Below are positions 7,941-18,800 of a DNA stretch of 64,000 bases, piece by piece. The stretch comes from Prevotella sp. (GTDB lineage: Bacteria > Bacteroidota > Bacteroidia > Bacteroidales > Bacteroidaceae): NCBI GenBank assembly GCA_017965725.1, contig JAGCPK010000113.1:1-64000 (forward strand), in the 5' to 3' direction. A program made the translations under genes and the position numbers. The notes beneath the pieces were generated by a model that ran no database searches, had not been told where the DNA came from, and was given only the letters and a program-made list of their open reading frames with translations. Each line of letters begins with the position of its first letter. The stretch's first letter is position 1.

Positions 7941-9188
7941 TCAAACAGGCAACAGCACCCAGAAGCGGGAACCTTTGCCCAGTTCCGATTCCACACCCAC
8001 TGTACCACCGAGGTGTGAGGCATGGGACTTCACTACAGAAAGGCCGAGACCTGTTCCGGGTACATACTCATCAATCTTTACAAAACGCTCGAAGATTCGT
8101 TCCTGGTCGGTTTCGGCAACTCCTCTTCCCGTATCCTTCACCCAGATGCGCACCTGTTCGCCTTCAAGATCATAGCCAAGCGTAATAGAACCCGACATCG
8201 TGAATTTAACGGCATTCTGCATATAATGCTCGATGATGTTCGACAACGCATCCTTGTCAGAGTGTACCAATAACTCTGTTTCCGGCATACACAAGGAGAT
8301 AGGCACATCGGTGTTGGGCTGGAAACGCTCCTGCATCTCGCGGAAAATGGCATTGAGATCGACTGCATTCACTGACAAACTACGTGCACCTGCCTCAATC
8401 TCAGACATACTCACAAGACCGTTGATGATGTGCAGAAGTTTCTGGTTGTTGTTCTGAATTTCCTGAATCAACTGCTGACGGTCTTCATCGCTATTTACCA
8501 CAGACAGGAGATCGGCAAATCCCACGATAGCATTCAACGGTGTCCTGATCTCATGACCCATATTTGCCAGGAACGCACTCTTCAGACGGTCGCTCTCCTC
8601 AGCCCTGTTACGGGCAAGAATCAGGGCCGACTCCATCTCCTTACGGTTGTCAATACGCATGGAGGCTCCCACAATCTTCATGGGGTTTCCATCACCATCA
8701 CGATCACCGATGGTGGCATAACTCTCCTCCCAATATGACTGACCCGAAATCAGTGACTTCACCTGATATTGTTGATGAAAAACATCTGTATCGCCCAGAC
8801 AGATATCGTCCAGTGCCTTTCGCACCACTCTCTGGTCACTCGGCAAGAGATGGAGGATCCAGTCATTGATATTGGTACCTGCATCAGGGATATAGTTGCC
8901 AGTATCCTCGCGATAGTCATTATCGAAGGTGATGGTACGCATTTTCGGGTCAATATGCCAGGTGGCTAGACGCATGGCCTTCAGCACAAATTCATATTCT
9001 ATGTTGCTCTGCATCATCTTATCTATCTCCCACAACTCGTTCTGCAAACTCTTTCTGTTTCTATATTGCTTGAAAATCTGGAAGATCAAGAACACAAACA
9101 AAAGAGCAGCAACAATCCACATCACTTGGATTGAAGAGAAAACACCTGTTAATGTATCAAAGAGGGTATCTAAGATGATTTCTGTCAT
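7941..9188 (-). CDS. Membrane-bound PAS sensor histidine kinase
   Basis: This 415-residue kinase has one N-terminal membrane segment (about residues 22-39), a PAS-like domain (about 70-185, ending KIVGASMRIDNRKEME), a dimerisation domain with the phospho-acceptor His212 in GHEIRTPLNAI, and a catalytic ATPase domain with N-box (YMQNAVKFT), G1 (DTGRGV), F-box (ERFVK) and G2 (GTGLGLS). It has almost no periplasmic loop, so the PAS domain probably senses a cytosolic or redox signal. No response regulator is next to it, so it is an orphan or signals to a partner elsewhere. It heads a short minus-strand set with the M15 peptidase and the DUF2807 lipoprotein. Confidence 0.93.
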   Translation of the reverse strand: MTEIILDTLFDTLTGVFSSIQVMWIVAALLFVFLIFQIFKQYRNRKSLQNELWEIDKMMQSNIEYEFVLKAMRLATWHIDPKMRTITFDNDYREDTGNYIPDAGTNINDWILHLLPSDQRVVRKALDDICLGDTDVFHQQYQVKSLISGQSYWEESYATIGDRDGDGNPMKIVGASMRIDNRKEMESALILARNRAEESDRLKSAFLANMGHEIRTPLNAIVGFADLLSVVNSDEDRQQLIQEIQNNNQKLLHIINGLVSMSEIEAGARSLSVNAVDLNAIFREMQERFQPNTDVPISLCMPETELLVHSDKDALSNIIEHYMQNAVKFTMSGSITLGYDLEGEQVRIWVKDTGRGVAETDQERIFERFVKIDEYVPGTGLGLSVVKSHASHLGGTVGVESELGKGSRFWVLLPV

Positions 9189-9208
9189 AATTACGATTGT
9201 TGACGTGG

Positions 9209-9216
9209 CAAAATTA
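9209..9216 (-). promoter_or_regulatory. -7 element for the histidine kinase
   Basis: CAAAATTA on the plus strand, i.e. TAATTTTG on the minus strand, 20 bases upstream of the kinase ATG. No clear -33 TTTG. Confidence 0.45.
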
Positions 9217-9265
9217 AGAAAAAAAATGGAATAACAAGAAATAAACGGTGTTTTTTTGCATTTTA

Positions 9266-9297
9266 TTTGTTTTTTCGCCCAACTTGCATTACCTTTG
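9266..9297 (+). promoter_or_regulatory. Bacteroidetes promoter of the RlmL-type gene
   Basis: TTTG at 9266-9269 and TACCTTTG at 9290-9297 with 20 bases between them, the sigma-ABfr consensus arrangement. The ATG is 28 bases further on. Confidence 0.8.
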
Positions 9298-9325
9298 CAC
9301 TCTGATTTTCCACATTAACTATAAA

Positions 9326-10843
9326 ATGGAGCAAGAATTTGAATTGATCGCCAAAACGTTCATGGGACTGGAACCTGTGCTGGCGAAAGAACTGACCCAG
9401 ATAGGGGCCAACAATGTACAAATAGGTAGGCGGATGGTTTCGTTTACAGGTAACAAAGAGATGATGTACCGTGCGAACTTCCAACTGCACACCGCCATCA
9501 GAATCCTCAAACCCATCATGCATTTCAAGGCAAAGAGTGCCGATGAGGTGTATGAAGAAATCAAGAAAATAGACTGGACAGAATTCCTTGGGACAGAAAA
9601 GACCTTTGCCGTTGATGCTGTGGTCTTTTCCGAAGAGTTCCGCCACTCCAAGTTTGTTTCGTATAAAGTAAAGGACGCTATTGTCGATCAGTTCCGTGAG
9701 AAGACAGGCAAACGTCCGAATATCTCCGTAGCCAATCCCGATATCCGCCTGAACATGCATATTGCAGAAGATAATTGTACACTGAGTCTCGACTCCAGCG
9801 GAGAATCTCTGCATCGTCGTGGGTACAGGCAGGAGAGTGTCGAGGCGCCATTGAACGAGGTATTGGCAGCAGGTATGATCCTGATGTCAGGTTGGCAGGG
9901 CGACACCGACTTCATCGACCCCATGTGTGGCTCAGGCACACTGCTTATCGAGGCTGCCCTCATCGCCAAGAATATGGCACCAGGTCTCTTCCGCAAGGAA
10001 TATGCCTTTGAGAAATGGCCCGACTTCGACGCAGACCTCTTCGATGAAATCTATAATGACGATAGTCAGGAACGGGAGTTCAAGCATCATATCTACGGCT
10101 ATGACATCGAGATGAAGGCTGTCAACACAGCCATCATGAACGTGAAGGCTGCAGGACTATCAAATGACATCACCATCAGACAACAGGATTTCAAGGACTT
10201 CATGCAGCCAAGCAACAAGAGTATCATGATTACCAATCCGCCCTATGGAGAACGGATCTCCACACCCGACCTGTTGGGCACCTACAAGATGATTGGTGAA
10301 CGTCTGAAGCACCAGTTCAAGGGCAACGACGCGTGGATACTCTCCTACCGCGAGGAATGTTTCGAACAGATCGGCCTGAAACCCAGCATCAAGATTCCAC
10401 TCTATAACGGATCTCTGGAATGCGAGTTCCGCAGATACCAGATGTTCGACGGAAAGTTGAAAGATTTCCGTCACGACGGCGGTATTGTAAAGACAGAAGA
10501 TGAGAAGCGTCAGATGGCTGAAAAACATCGTTTCAAGAAAGAACGGGAGTTCAAGCAGCGCTTGGAGGAAACAGAACAGAACGAGGAAGGCGATATCCGT
10601 ACCTTCACTTTCCACCGTCATGATCTGGAGAAGAAAGAACGCAATCCCCGGAAAGAGCGCAGTTTCAACAATGACCGCAACGACAAGAAGGAATGGAAGG
10701 ATCGCAAGGACCACAACGACAGGAAAGATCGTAAGGACCGTGACTTCCGCGACAACCGCAGAGGCAAAGGTGGACGTGATTTCGGAAAAGGAGGACGCAA
10801 CTTCAACAAAAAAGATAGGAGATTTGACGATGAAGAGGATTAA
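9326..10843 (+). CDS. THUMP-domain class I rRNA methyltransferase (RlmL-type)
   Basis: This 505-residue enzyme methylates a guanine N2 in 23S rRNA in characterised relatives (RlmL/RlmK N-half). Residues about 1-165 contain the N-terminal ferredoxin-like and THUMP RNA-binding region; the methyltransferase follows with the SAM motif DPMCGSGTLLIEAA and the catalytic NPPYGER. The start was set at 9326, after the promoter, rather than at upstream in-frame codons. The last about 105 residues are a highly charged, low-complexity tail (repeated KDRK, NDRNDKK, RGKGGRDFGKGG) with no predicted fold, likely an RNA-binding disordered extension. The stop overlaps the start of the S9 peptidase gene. Confidence 0.9.
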   Translation: MEQEFELIAKTFMGLEPVLAKELTQIGANNVQIGRRMVSFTGNKEMMYRANFQLHTAIRILKPIMHFKAKSADEVYEEIKKIDWTEFLGTEKTFAVDAVVFSEEFRHSKFVSYKVKDAIVDQFREKTGKRPNISVANPDIRLNMHIAEDNCTLSLDSSGESLHRRGYRQESVEAPLNEVLAAGMILMSGWQGDTDFIDPMCGSGTLLIEAALIAKNMAPGLFRKEYAFEKWPDFDADLFDEIYNDDSQEREFKHHIYGYDIEMKAVNTAIMNVKAAGLSNDITIRQQDFKDFMQPSNKSIMITNPPYGERISTPDLLGTYKMIGERLKHQFKGNDAWILSYREECFEQIGLKPSIKIPLYNGSLECEFRRYQMFDGKLKDFRHDGGIVKTEDEKRQMAEKHRFKKEREFKQRLEETEQNEEGDIRTFTFHRHDLEKKERNPRKERSFNNDRNDKKEWKDRKDHNDRKDRKDRDFRDNRRGKGGRDFGKGGRNFNKKDRRFDDEED

Positions 10844-13019
10844 AGTCAGGCTAGTGAACCTAGTTAGATTAGTTATCCTAGCCATTCTAACAGCCCCAAC
10901 AACCATGACTGCGCAAGATAAACTGTTTACACTCGAAGACCTGAACTTCGGCGGCACCAACTACCGCAATTTGCAGCCCAAGAACATGTGGCTCACATGG
11001 TGGGGCGACCAACTGATTCAGACAGATGTGGAGGAGTGTTATACCATCGACGCAAAGACAGGTCAGAAGACACGGCTCTTCACCCTCAACGACATCAACA
11101 GATGGGCGGAGAGCAACGAGGAGAACAACCGCTACGTACGTCATCTGATGAACGCCACCTTCCCTTACCCTGACAAGCCTCTGGTGGCTGTAGGCAACAA
11201 GAAAGCTTTTATCCTCGTTGATTTCAAGGAGAAGAAGATTGTGTGGCAGGACAGTATCTCTGGTCAGACAGCCAACGACTGGAATGCCCAGTCACGGGCT
11301 ACGGCTTACGTAGAGGACAACCAGTTGTACGTCGTGGATGGTGAGGGAAAGAAGCACAAACTCTCTACCGACGGCTCACGCGAGATTGTCTATGGACAGA
11401 GTGTCCACCGCAACGAATTCGGTATTGAGAAAGGCACCTTCTGGAGTCCTGACGGACAGCGCCTCGCCTTCTACCGCATGGATCAGAGCATGGTGGCCGA
11501 CTATCCGCAGGTGGATATCTTCCCACGCGAAGCCACCTACGAGCCCGACAAATACCCGATGGCTGGTATGACGAGCCACAAGGTGACCGTCGGTATCTAT
11601 GACCTGAAAACAGACAAGACCGTCTATCTGCAGGCAGGAGATCCCACAGACCGTTACTTTACGAATATCGCCTGGAGCCCCGACGGCAACACCATCTATA
11701 TATTCGAACTCAACCGCGGACAGAACGACTGTCATCTCATCTCCTATGATGCTACGACTGGCAATCGCATCGCGGAACTCTACCGTGAGACGAGCGACAA
11801 ATACGTCGAGCCCCTCCACCCCATCCAGTTCCTGCCCTGGGATGCCACGAAGTTTATCTTGCAGAGTCAGAAGGACGGTTACAACCACCTGTATTTATTT
11901 GACATCAACGGCAAGGAACTGAAACAACTTACGAGTGGTTCCTGGGTCGTCATGGATATCTTAGGCTTCAACAAAAAACAGAAGAGCATCATCATCAAGG
12001 CCAACAAGGAGCATCCCCTGCATCATCAACTCTATAGTGTCGCCATGACGGGAATCATCAAGCAGTTAGAGACGACAGATGGTGTCCACAACGGAGAGTT
12101 GTCACCATCAGGTAATTTCCTCATCGACAGATTCTCCACACCGACAAGACCCCGGGTCATAAATGTGGTTGATATCACCCAGAAGTCCCCCCGCCCCACG
12201 ACTCTCCTTGAAGCCAAGGATCCGTGGGCAGGATATCGACAACCGATCTTTGAGTGTGGCAGTATCAAGGCGGCTGACGGCACTACTGATTTATTTTACA
12301 GGATAGTGAAGCCCGCTGATTTCAACCCTGAAAAGAAATATCCCACAGTGGTGTATGTCTATGGTGGTCCTCACGCCAACAATGTACAGGCTTCCTGGCA
12401 CTGGGCCAGTCGTACGTGGGAGACATACATGGCGCAGAAAGGCTACATCGTCTTCATCATTGACAATCGTGGCAGCCAGTACCGTGGACGTGACTTCGAA
12501 CAAGCCACTTTCCACCAACTCGGACAGATAGAGATGCAGGATCAAATGAAAGGCGTTGATTATCTGCGCACCCTGCCATACGTCGATATGAACCGTCTCG
12601 GCGTCCACGGCTGGAGTTTCGGAGGATTTATGACCATCTCACTGATGACCAACTATCCCGATGTCTTCAAGGTAGGTGTGGCTGGTGGTCCTGTCATTGA
12701 CTGGAAATGGTACGAGGTCATGTATGGCGAACGTTATATGGGTACACCACAGAATAATCCCGAGGGGTATGAGAAGACCAGCCTCATCAGCAAGGCCAAG
12801 AACTTGAAGGGCAAACTGCAGATTATCACGGGTTATAATGACAACACCGTCGTTCCCCAGCACTGTCTCTCATTCCTCGATGCTTGTATCAAGGCGGGTA
12901 CTCAGCCAGATTTCTTTGCCTACCCAGGTGAGGAGCATAACATGCGGGGGCATGCCAGTGTGCATCTCCATGAACGCATCACCCAGTATTTTGAGGACTA
13001 CTTAAAGGTGAAAAAGTGA
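10830..13019 (+). CDS. Dipeptidyl-peptidase IV-like S9 serine peptidase
   Basis: This 729-residue exported peptidase has a signal peptide (ending TMTAQ), a beta-propeller of the DPP IV N-terminal type with SPDG repeats, and a C-terminal alpha/beta-hydrolase domain. The catalytic triad is visible: Ser596 in GWSFGGF, Asp in GYNDNTVV, His in EEHNMRGH. Such enzymes remove X-Pro or similar dipeptides from oligopeptides in the periplasm. The start at 10830 overlaps the RlmL-type gene by 14 bases; an open frame extends further upstream but would include the antisense-like reading of the charged tail. The signal peptide is built from 9-bp repeats (V-x-L units). The last four codons lie in an 8-bp tandem tract. 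Confidence 0.93.
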   Translation: MKRIKVRLVNLVRLVILAILTAPTTMTAQDKLFTLEDLNFGGTNYRNLQPKNMWLTWWGDQLIQTDVEECYTIDAKTGQKTRLFTLNDINRWAESNEENNRYVRHLMNATFPYPDKPLVAVGNKKAFILVDFKEKKIVWQDSISGQTANDWNAQSRATAYVEDNQLYVVDGEGKKHKLSTDGSREIVYGQSVHRNEFGIEKGTFWSPDGQRLAFYRMDQSMVADYPQVDIFPREATYEPDKYPMAGMTSHKVTVGIYDLKTDKTVYLQAGDPTDRYFTNIAWSPDGNTIYIFELNRGQNDCHLISYDATTGNRIAELYRETSDKYVEPLHPIQFLPWDATKFILQSQKDGYNHLYLFDINGKELKQLTSGSWVVMDILGFNKKQKSIIIKANKEHPLHHQLYSVAMTGIIKQLETTDGVHNGELSPSGNFLIDRFSTPTRPRVINVVDITQKSPRPTTLLEAKDPWAGYRQPIFECGSIKAADGTTDLFYRIVKPADFNPEKKYPTVVYVYGGPHANNVQASWHWASRTWETYMAQKGYIVFIIDNRGSQYRGRDFEQATFHQLGQIEMQDQMKGVDYLRTLPYVDMNRLGVHGWSFGGFMTISLMTNYPDVFKVGVAGGPVIDWKWYEVMYGERYMGTPQNNPEGYEKTSLISKAKNLKGKLQIITGYNDNTVVPQHCLSFLDACIKAGTQPDFFAYPGEEHNMRGHASVHLHERITQYFEDYLKVKK

Positions 13020-13058
13020 AAAGGTGAAAAAGTGAAAAGGTAAAGAAAAGGTAAAAAA
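13008..13058 (+). repeat. 8-bp tandem tract over the S9 peptidase stop
   Basis: GTGAAAAA GTGAAAAG GTGAAAAA GTGAAAAG followed by degenerate GTAAAG units. It covers the end of the peptidase gene and fills the gap to purD. Confidence 0.8.
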
Positions 13059-13061
13059 GAT

Positions 13062-14348
13062 ATGAAGATTTTATTGTTAGGCAGTGGTGGGCGCGAGCAT
13101 GCCCTCGCATGGAAAATCGCTCAGAGTGAGAAATGTGAGAAACTCTACATTGCCCCAGGTAATGCAGGAACCAGCAACGTAGGCGAGAACATCCCCATGA
13201 AGGCCGACGACTTTGAGGCCATCAAGACGTTCTGTGTAGAGAAATCCGTCAACATGGTGGTGGTAGGTCCAGAGGATCCACTGGTAAAGGGTATCTACGA
13301 CGAGTTGAAGACTGATGCCCGCACAAAGGACATCCCTGTGATCGGTCCCTCGAAGGCTGGTGCTGTGCTGGAAGGCTCGAAGGAGTTTGCCAAGGGGTTC
13401 ATGCTGCGTCATAACATTCCCACAGCCCGCTATCAGACATTTGATGGTGAGCATCTGGAAGAAGGAATGAAGTTCCTTGAAACGCTGGAGGCGCCTTACG
13501 TTCTCAAGGCTGACGGGCTCTGTGCTGGCAAGGGTGTGTTGATACTCCCCACCCTTGATGAGGCTAAGAAAGAACTGAAGGAGATGTTGAGCGGTATGTT
13601 CGGTAATGCTTCAAGTCGCGTAGTTATCGAGGAGTTTATGAGCGGTATAGAATGTTCCGTATTCGTACTTACCGATGGTAAGAATTACAAGATTCTGCCC
13701 GAGGCTAAGGATTATAAGCGCATTAGCGAGCACGATACAGGTTTGAACACAGGTGGCATGGGTAGCGTGACACCAGTACCATTTGCAACCAAAGAGTGGA
13801 TGCAGAAGGTGGAAGATCGCATCATTCGTCCGACGGTAGAAGGTCTGGCTGCCGAAGGCATCGACTACAAAGGCTTTATCTTCTTCGGACTTATCAACCG
13901 CACAAATACACCTACTGGCGAGCCTGAGCCATACGTCATCGAATACAACTGTCGTATGGGTGACCCAGAGACAGAGAGTGTGATGCTACGCCTGAAGAGT
14001 GACCTCGTGGATTTGTTTGAGGGTGTGGCTGCAGGCAATCTCGACAAGCGTCAGATAGAGTTTGACCCCCGTGCTGCCGTCTGTGTGATGCTCGTCAGCG
14101 GCGGCTACCCGCAAGCCTACAAGAAAGGCTATCCCATCACAGGTATCGACCAAGTGGAAGGATCCATTGTCTTCCACAGTGGCACAACTCTGAAGGACGG
14201 GGAGGTGGTGACAGCCGGTGGACGTGTGATTGCCGTCTCCTCGTATGGAAAAGACAAGGCTGAAGCCCTGCAGAAATCGTTTGAGGAAGCCCAGAAGATA
14301 CAGTTCACCGACAAGTATTTTCGTCGAGACATCGGTGCAGACTTGTAA
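13062..14348 (+). CDS. purD: Phosphoribosylamine-glycine ligase
   Basis: This 428-residue ATP-grasp enzyme joins glycine to 5-phosphoribosylamine to give GAR, the second step of purine synthesis. The N-terminus [17 protein letters not shown] and the block [20 protein letters not shown] are diagnostic for PurD, and the central ATP-grasp has [28 protein letters not shown] holds the metal-binding residues. Length is normal for the family. It lies 42 bases after the S9 peptidase, separated by a simple-sequence tract, and 10 bases before the next membrane-protein gene. No other purine genes are nearby. Confidence 0.97.
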   Translation: MKILLLGSGGREHALAWKIAQSEKCEKLYIAPGNAGTSNVGENIPMKADDFEAIKTFCVEKSVNMVVVGPEDPLVKGIYDELKTDARTKDIPVIGPSKAGAVLEGSKEFAKGFMLRHNIPTARYQTFDGEHLEEGMKFLETLEAPYVLKADGLCAGKGVLILPTLDEAKKELKEMLSGMFGNASSRVVIEEFMSGIECSVFVLTDGKNYKILPEAKDYKRISEHDTGLNTGGMGSVTPVPFATKEWMQKVEDRIIRPTVEGLAAEGIDYKGFIFFGLINRTNTPTGEPEPYVIEYNCRMGDPETESVMLRLKSDLVDLFEGVAAGNLDKRQIEFDPRAAVCVMLVSGGYPQAYKKGYPITGIDQVEGSIVFHSGTTLKDGEVVTAGGRVIAVSSYGKDKAEALQKSFEEAQKIQFTDKYFRRDIGADL

Positions 14349-14358
14349 ATAGGAAAGC

Positions 14359-15297
14359 GTGATCAAAAGGATTCAGAACAAGGTAGCCGAAAGCCGTTAC
14401 ACACTCCCTGCCGCTGCCGCATATGGTGTCGTGGTATGGCTTGTGGGCGGACTGATCCAACAACAGTGGTGGATACAGTTCGCTTGTTTTGCGATTGCGA
14501 CTTATCTGATGGTGGAACTTAACAATAGCAACGCCCTGATACGCATTTACAGCCGTTCTGTGTCGGCAATTTTCATCGTATTGTCGTGCGTCGCCAGTTT
14601 TCTGTTCCCATCTATTGAGGGAGCCATCACTCAGGTGTGTTTAGCAGCCAGTTTGCTGTTCCTGTTCCGAAGTTATCAGGACAAAAAAGCTGCAGGCTTG
14701 ACATTCTATGCCTTCCTGTTCCTTAGCATAGGCAGTCTGACACATGTTCTTACACTTTGGTTTATCCCCGTCTATTGGATTATCATGGTGTTTTTTATCT
14801 ACTCCATGAGCATACGCACGTTCGTAGCATCCCTGTTGGGATTCCTATTGCCCTACTGGTGTCTGTTCACATGGGTACTATGGCGGTATGGTGACGACCT
14901 CATTCTGTTTACACAGCATTTCGAACCGCTGGGAGACTATTACGTTGACGCCACAACACTTTCCCTACCTCTGATGCTGACCTTTGCATTCATCGTGGTG
15001 TTATCCATCACAGGCTTGATCCACTATCTGCGCACCAGTTTTATGGACAATATACGCATCCGTCAGATCTATTACAGTTTCATCTTCTTAGATGCAGTGT
15101 CAGCAGTCTTTCTGATTTTACAGCCTCAGCAATATGACATAATACTTCGCATGATGATTATCGCAACGAGTCCTCTCATAGCACATTTCATATCGCTGAC
15201 ACGCACCCGATTCACCAATATCGCCTTCTTTGCCATCTTAGGTGTCGCCCTGATCCTGACCGTATTCAATCTATGGATTTCATTATTCAGTTCCTGA
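14359..15297 (+). CDS. Multi-pass membrane protein of unknown function
   Basis: This 312-residue protein is almost entirely hydrophobic, with about ten likely membrane segments (for example around residues 20-60, 68-100, 115-165 and 200-305). I recognise no family with confidence; similar proteins occur in Bacteroidetes between housekeeping genes. It starts with GTG, eight bases downstream of an AGGAAAG that could act as a ribosome site, 10 bases after purD. Its 3' end overlaps the DedA/YqaA-type gene by 25 bases, so the two are translationally linked. Polar residues are few, and no catalytic motif is evident. Confidence 0.75.
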   Translation: MIKRIQNKVAESRYTLPAAAAYGVVVWLVGGLIQQQWWIQFACFAIATYLMVELNNSNALIRIYSRSVSAIFIVLSCVASFLFPSIEGAITQVCLAASLLFLFRSYQDKKAAGLTFYAFLFLSIGSLTHVLTLWFIPVYWIIMVFFIYSMSIRTFVASLLGFLLPYWCLFTWVLWRYGDDLILFTQHFEPLGDYYVDATTLSLPLMLTFAFIVVLSITGLIHYLRTSFMDNIRIRQIYYSFIFLDAVSAVFLILQPQQYDIILRMMIIATSPLIAHFISLTRTRFTNIAFFAILGVALILTVFNLWISLFSS

Positions 15298-15725
15298 CAC
15301 AGTACGGCTACTGGGGGATGCTGATTGCCGCCTTTCTGGCTGGCAGTTTCTTTCCGTTCTCCAGCGAGGCAGTCATGATTGGTCTGATGGCGACAGGGCT
15401 CGACCCCTGGATCCTGATGATCTACGGCACCATTGGCAATGTGTTGGGAAGTATCGTGAACTACAGCATAGGGCGCATGGGCAAGATGGAGTGGATTGAG
15501 AAATACCTGCACGTGAAGAAACAGGATCTTGCCAAGGCTCAGAAATTCATGAGAGGACAGGGCGCCTGGATGGGATTCTTCGCCTTTCTGCCCATCTTGG
15601 GCAGTGCCATCACCATTGCCCTGGGACTAATGCGTTCCAACATCGTCATCACTTTCATCGCCATCACACTCGGAAAGATTTTCCGTTACATTATCTTAAT
15701 CTACGGGGCAGGATTATTCATTTAA
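15273..15725 (+). CDS. YqaA/DedA-type (VTT-domain) membrane protein
   Basis: This 150-residue inner-membrane protein belongs to the small YqaA branch of the DedA/SNARE-associated (VTT) group. The re-entrant-loop region near the N-terminus (FLAGSFFPFSSEAVMIGLM) and the later G-x-x-x-G segment (LPILGSAITIALGLMR) match. DedA-like proteins act as lipid (undecaprenyl phosphate or phospholipid) flippases in studied cases; the YqaA branch itself is not characterised as far as I know. It overlaps the preceding membrane-protein gene by 25 bases. A perfect heptanucleotide tract follows its stop codon. Confidence 0.88.
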   Translation: MDFIIQFLTQYGYWGMLIAAFLAGSFFPFSSEAVMIGLMATGLDPWILMIYGTIGNVLGSIVNYSIGRMGKMEWIEKYLHVKKQDLAKAQKFMRGQGAWMGFFAFLPILGSAITIALGLMRSNIVITFIAITLGKIFRYIILIYGAGLFI

Positions 15726-15733
15726 GTTTATTT

Positions 15734-15761
15734 ATCACTTATCACTTATCACTTATCACTT
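15734..15761. repeat. Perfect ATCACTT heptanucleotide tract (four units)
   Basis: Four exact units ATCACTT in the gap between the YqaA-type gene and the DUF2723 gene, directly before the TACCTTTG promoter element. It is the least degraded member of the heptamer family in the window. Confidence 0.9.
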
Positions 15762-15769
15762 CTTTTTCG

Positions 15770-15777
15770 TACCTTTG
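15770..15777 (+). promoter_or_regulatory. -7 element for the DUF2723 gene
   Basis: TACCTTTG, 39 bases upstream of the ATG. The -33 position falls in the heptanucleotide tract and has no TTTG. Confidence 0.55.
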
Positions 15778-15816
15778 TGCCCAAATTGGAAATTAACGTA
15801 AAAGATCATATTATAG

Positions 15817-18800
15817 ATGAAAAAGTTCAGATTAGTGGACAATGTCCTCGGCTGGCTTACGTTTTTTATTGCCGCCTTTGTCTATTGCTCCACGATTGAG
15901 CCGACAGCCTCGTTCTGGGACTGTCCAGAGTTTATTACCACTGGTTATCGCCTGGAAGTAGGACACCCCCCTGGGGCACCCTTCTTCATGCTGACAGCCA
16001 ACCTCTTCTCGCAGTTTGCCAGCGACCCCTCACAAGTGGCCATGATGGTGAACATTATGAGTGCGCTGCTGTCAGCCACGTGTATCCTCTTCCTGTTCTG
16101 GAGTATCACGCACCTGGTACGGCGGCTGCTCATTGATCAATGGGAGGAGATGACGCTGGCAAAGATGATTACCATCGAGGCCTCCGGTCTTGTGGGTGCG
16201 CTCATCTATACCTTCAGCGACACGTTCTGGTTCTCTGCCGTCGAGGGTGAGGTTTATGCCTACTCCTCAGCCTTTACCGCCGTGGTGTTCTGGCTCATCC
16301 TGAAATGGGAGGATCAGGCCGACGAGCCTCACAGTGACCGTTGGCTGGTGCTGATAGCCTACATGACAGGACTCTCTATCGGTGTCCACCTGCTGAACTT
16401 GCTCTGTGTACCGGCCATCGGTCTGGTATATTATTACCGTCGTTTCCCGAATGCCAACCTTAAAGGCTCTCTTGTGGCTCTGGCCATCTCTGTGGTGATT
16501 CTCGCTGCTGTGCTGTATGGTGTCGTGCCAGGCATCATCACCGTGGGTGGCTGGTTCGAGTTGTTCTTTGTCAACACCCTTGGTATGCCGTTTAATACGG
16601 GTGAGATCATCTATATCATCCTCTTGGTGGCCTGTGTCATCTGGGCTGTCTATGAGACACAGACGCAGAAGCATAGCGTGACAGTACAGAATATCGCCTT
16701 CCTGCTGGCCTTCGGTATGCTCGGCATTCCGTTCTACGGTTGGGGATGGGCGGCCTTCATCATTGGTGTCATTGTCCTCGCTGCCCTATGGTTTGTCCTG
16801 AAACTCAAACGCGAGAAATTGCCGCTTATTACGGCCCGTGCCAAGAACACGACCCTGCTCTGTATGCTGATGCTGATGATCGGCTACTCCACGTATGCAC
16901 TCATCGTCATCCGTTCGTCGGCAAACCCACCGATGGACCAGAACTCGCCGGAGGATATCTTCACACTGGGCGACTATCTGGGACGTGACCAGTACGGCAA
17001 CCGTCCGTTGTTCTACGGTCAGGCCTATACCTCACAGGTGGCTCTCAAGGTGGAGGGAAACATGTGCCGTCCCGAGATGTCAAAGGGCAAGCCCGTCTAT
17101 CAGCGCAAGGAAAAAGCCTCTGCCGACGAGAAGGACTCTTACTTCATCGTCCGCACGAAGGATGAATACATATATGCCCAGAACATGCTGTTCCCCCGCA
17201 TGTACGATGCAGCACATGCCGGTGCCTACGAGAGTTGGATGGGTGGTGTGGATGGCACTGAGGTGCCCTACGACCGTTGTGGCGAGCCGATGATGATCAA
17301 GGTGCCTTCGCAACTGGAGAACATCCGTTTCTTCCTCAGTTACCAGTGTAACTTCATGTACTGGCGCTACTTCATGTGGAACTTCGCCGGTCGTCAGAAC
17401 GATATCCAGGGCAATGGCGAACTGGAGCACGGCAACTGGCTCACAGGCTTCTCGTTCATCGACAATGCCCGTCTGGGAGACCAGAGTCTGCTACCCGACG
17501 ATTTGAAGGAGAACAAAGGCCATAACGTGTTCTACTGTATGCCGCTCATCCTGGGTCTGCTGGGTCTCTTCTGGCAGGCTTGGTACACACGCAAACGCAA
17601 GGTGGGCGAGAAGACCATCGACGATCCCATCGGCATCCGCCAGTTCTGGGTGGTGTTCTTCCTGTTCTTCATGACTGGTCTGGCCATCGTCATCTATCTG
17701 AACCAGACACCGATGCAGCCCCGTGAACGCGACTATGCCTATGCCGGTTCGTTCTATGCCTTCGCTATCTGGTGTGGTATGGGTGTTACTGCTATCATCG
17801 ACTGGATCCAGCGCAAGATAAAGAAAGAGAATCTCGTCCTTGTCATCCTTGTATCCCTCGTATCTCTGGTAGTGCCTATTCAAATGGCCAGTCAGACCTG
17901 GGATGACCATGACCGCTCTGACCGCTACTGCTGTCGTGACTTCGGACAGAACTATCTGATGACGTTGCAGGAGAGCGGCAACCCGATCATCTTCACCAAC
18001 GGCGACAACGACACCTTCCCACTCTGGTACAACCAGGATACCGAAGGATTCCGTACCGATGCGCGCGTCTGCAACCTCTCCTATCTGCAGACCGACTGGT
18101 ATATCGATCAGATGCGCCGTCCTGCTTACGACTCTCCCAGCGTGCCCATCACATGGAGCCGACTGGAATACTGTGCAGGTACAAATGAGTACGTACAGGT
18201 AGATCCATCGTTGAAGGAGCAGGTCTTGCAACTCTATAAGGAAGCACCAGAAGAAGCCAAGAAACAGTTTGGCGAGGATCCTTTCGAACTGAAGAACATC
18301 TTGAAATATTGGGTCCGCACAAAGAATCAGGATCTGCATGTCATACCCACTGACACCGTCTACGTCACCATCGACAAGGAGGCTGTCCGCAAAAGCGGTA
18401 TGATGATGGCAGCCGACTCCATCCCCGACAAGATGGTCATCTCGCTGAAGGGCAAGAGCGCATTGTATAAGGGCGACCTGATGATGCTTGAGATGATAGA
18501 CCAATGCAACTGGACACGTCCTGTATATGTAGCCACCACTGTGGGAGCAGATAACTATATGAACCTTGGCGAACACTTCGTACAGGAGGGTCTTGCCAAC
18601 CGCATCACACCGTTCCGTACCCATTTCACGAACGATCACGGTGACTTGGTTCCAATGGAGGGCACCAAGCAGTTTGATACTGAGAAGACGTACGACAATA
18701 TGATGAACAAGTACAAGTACGGAGGTCTCAGCAAGCCTGGTATCTATCTCGACGAGACCGTCATGCGGATGTGCTATACCCATCGTCGTCTGATGTCGCA

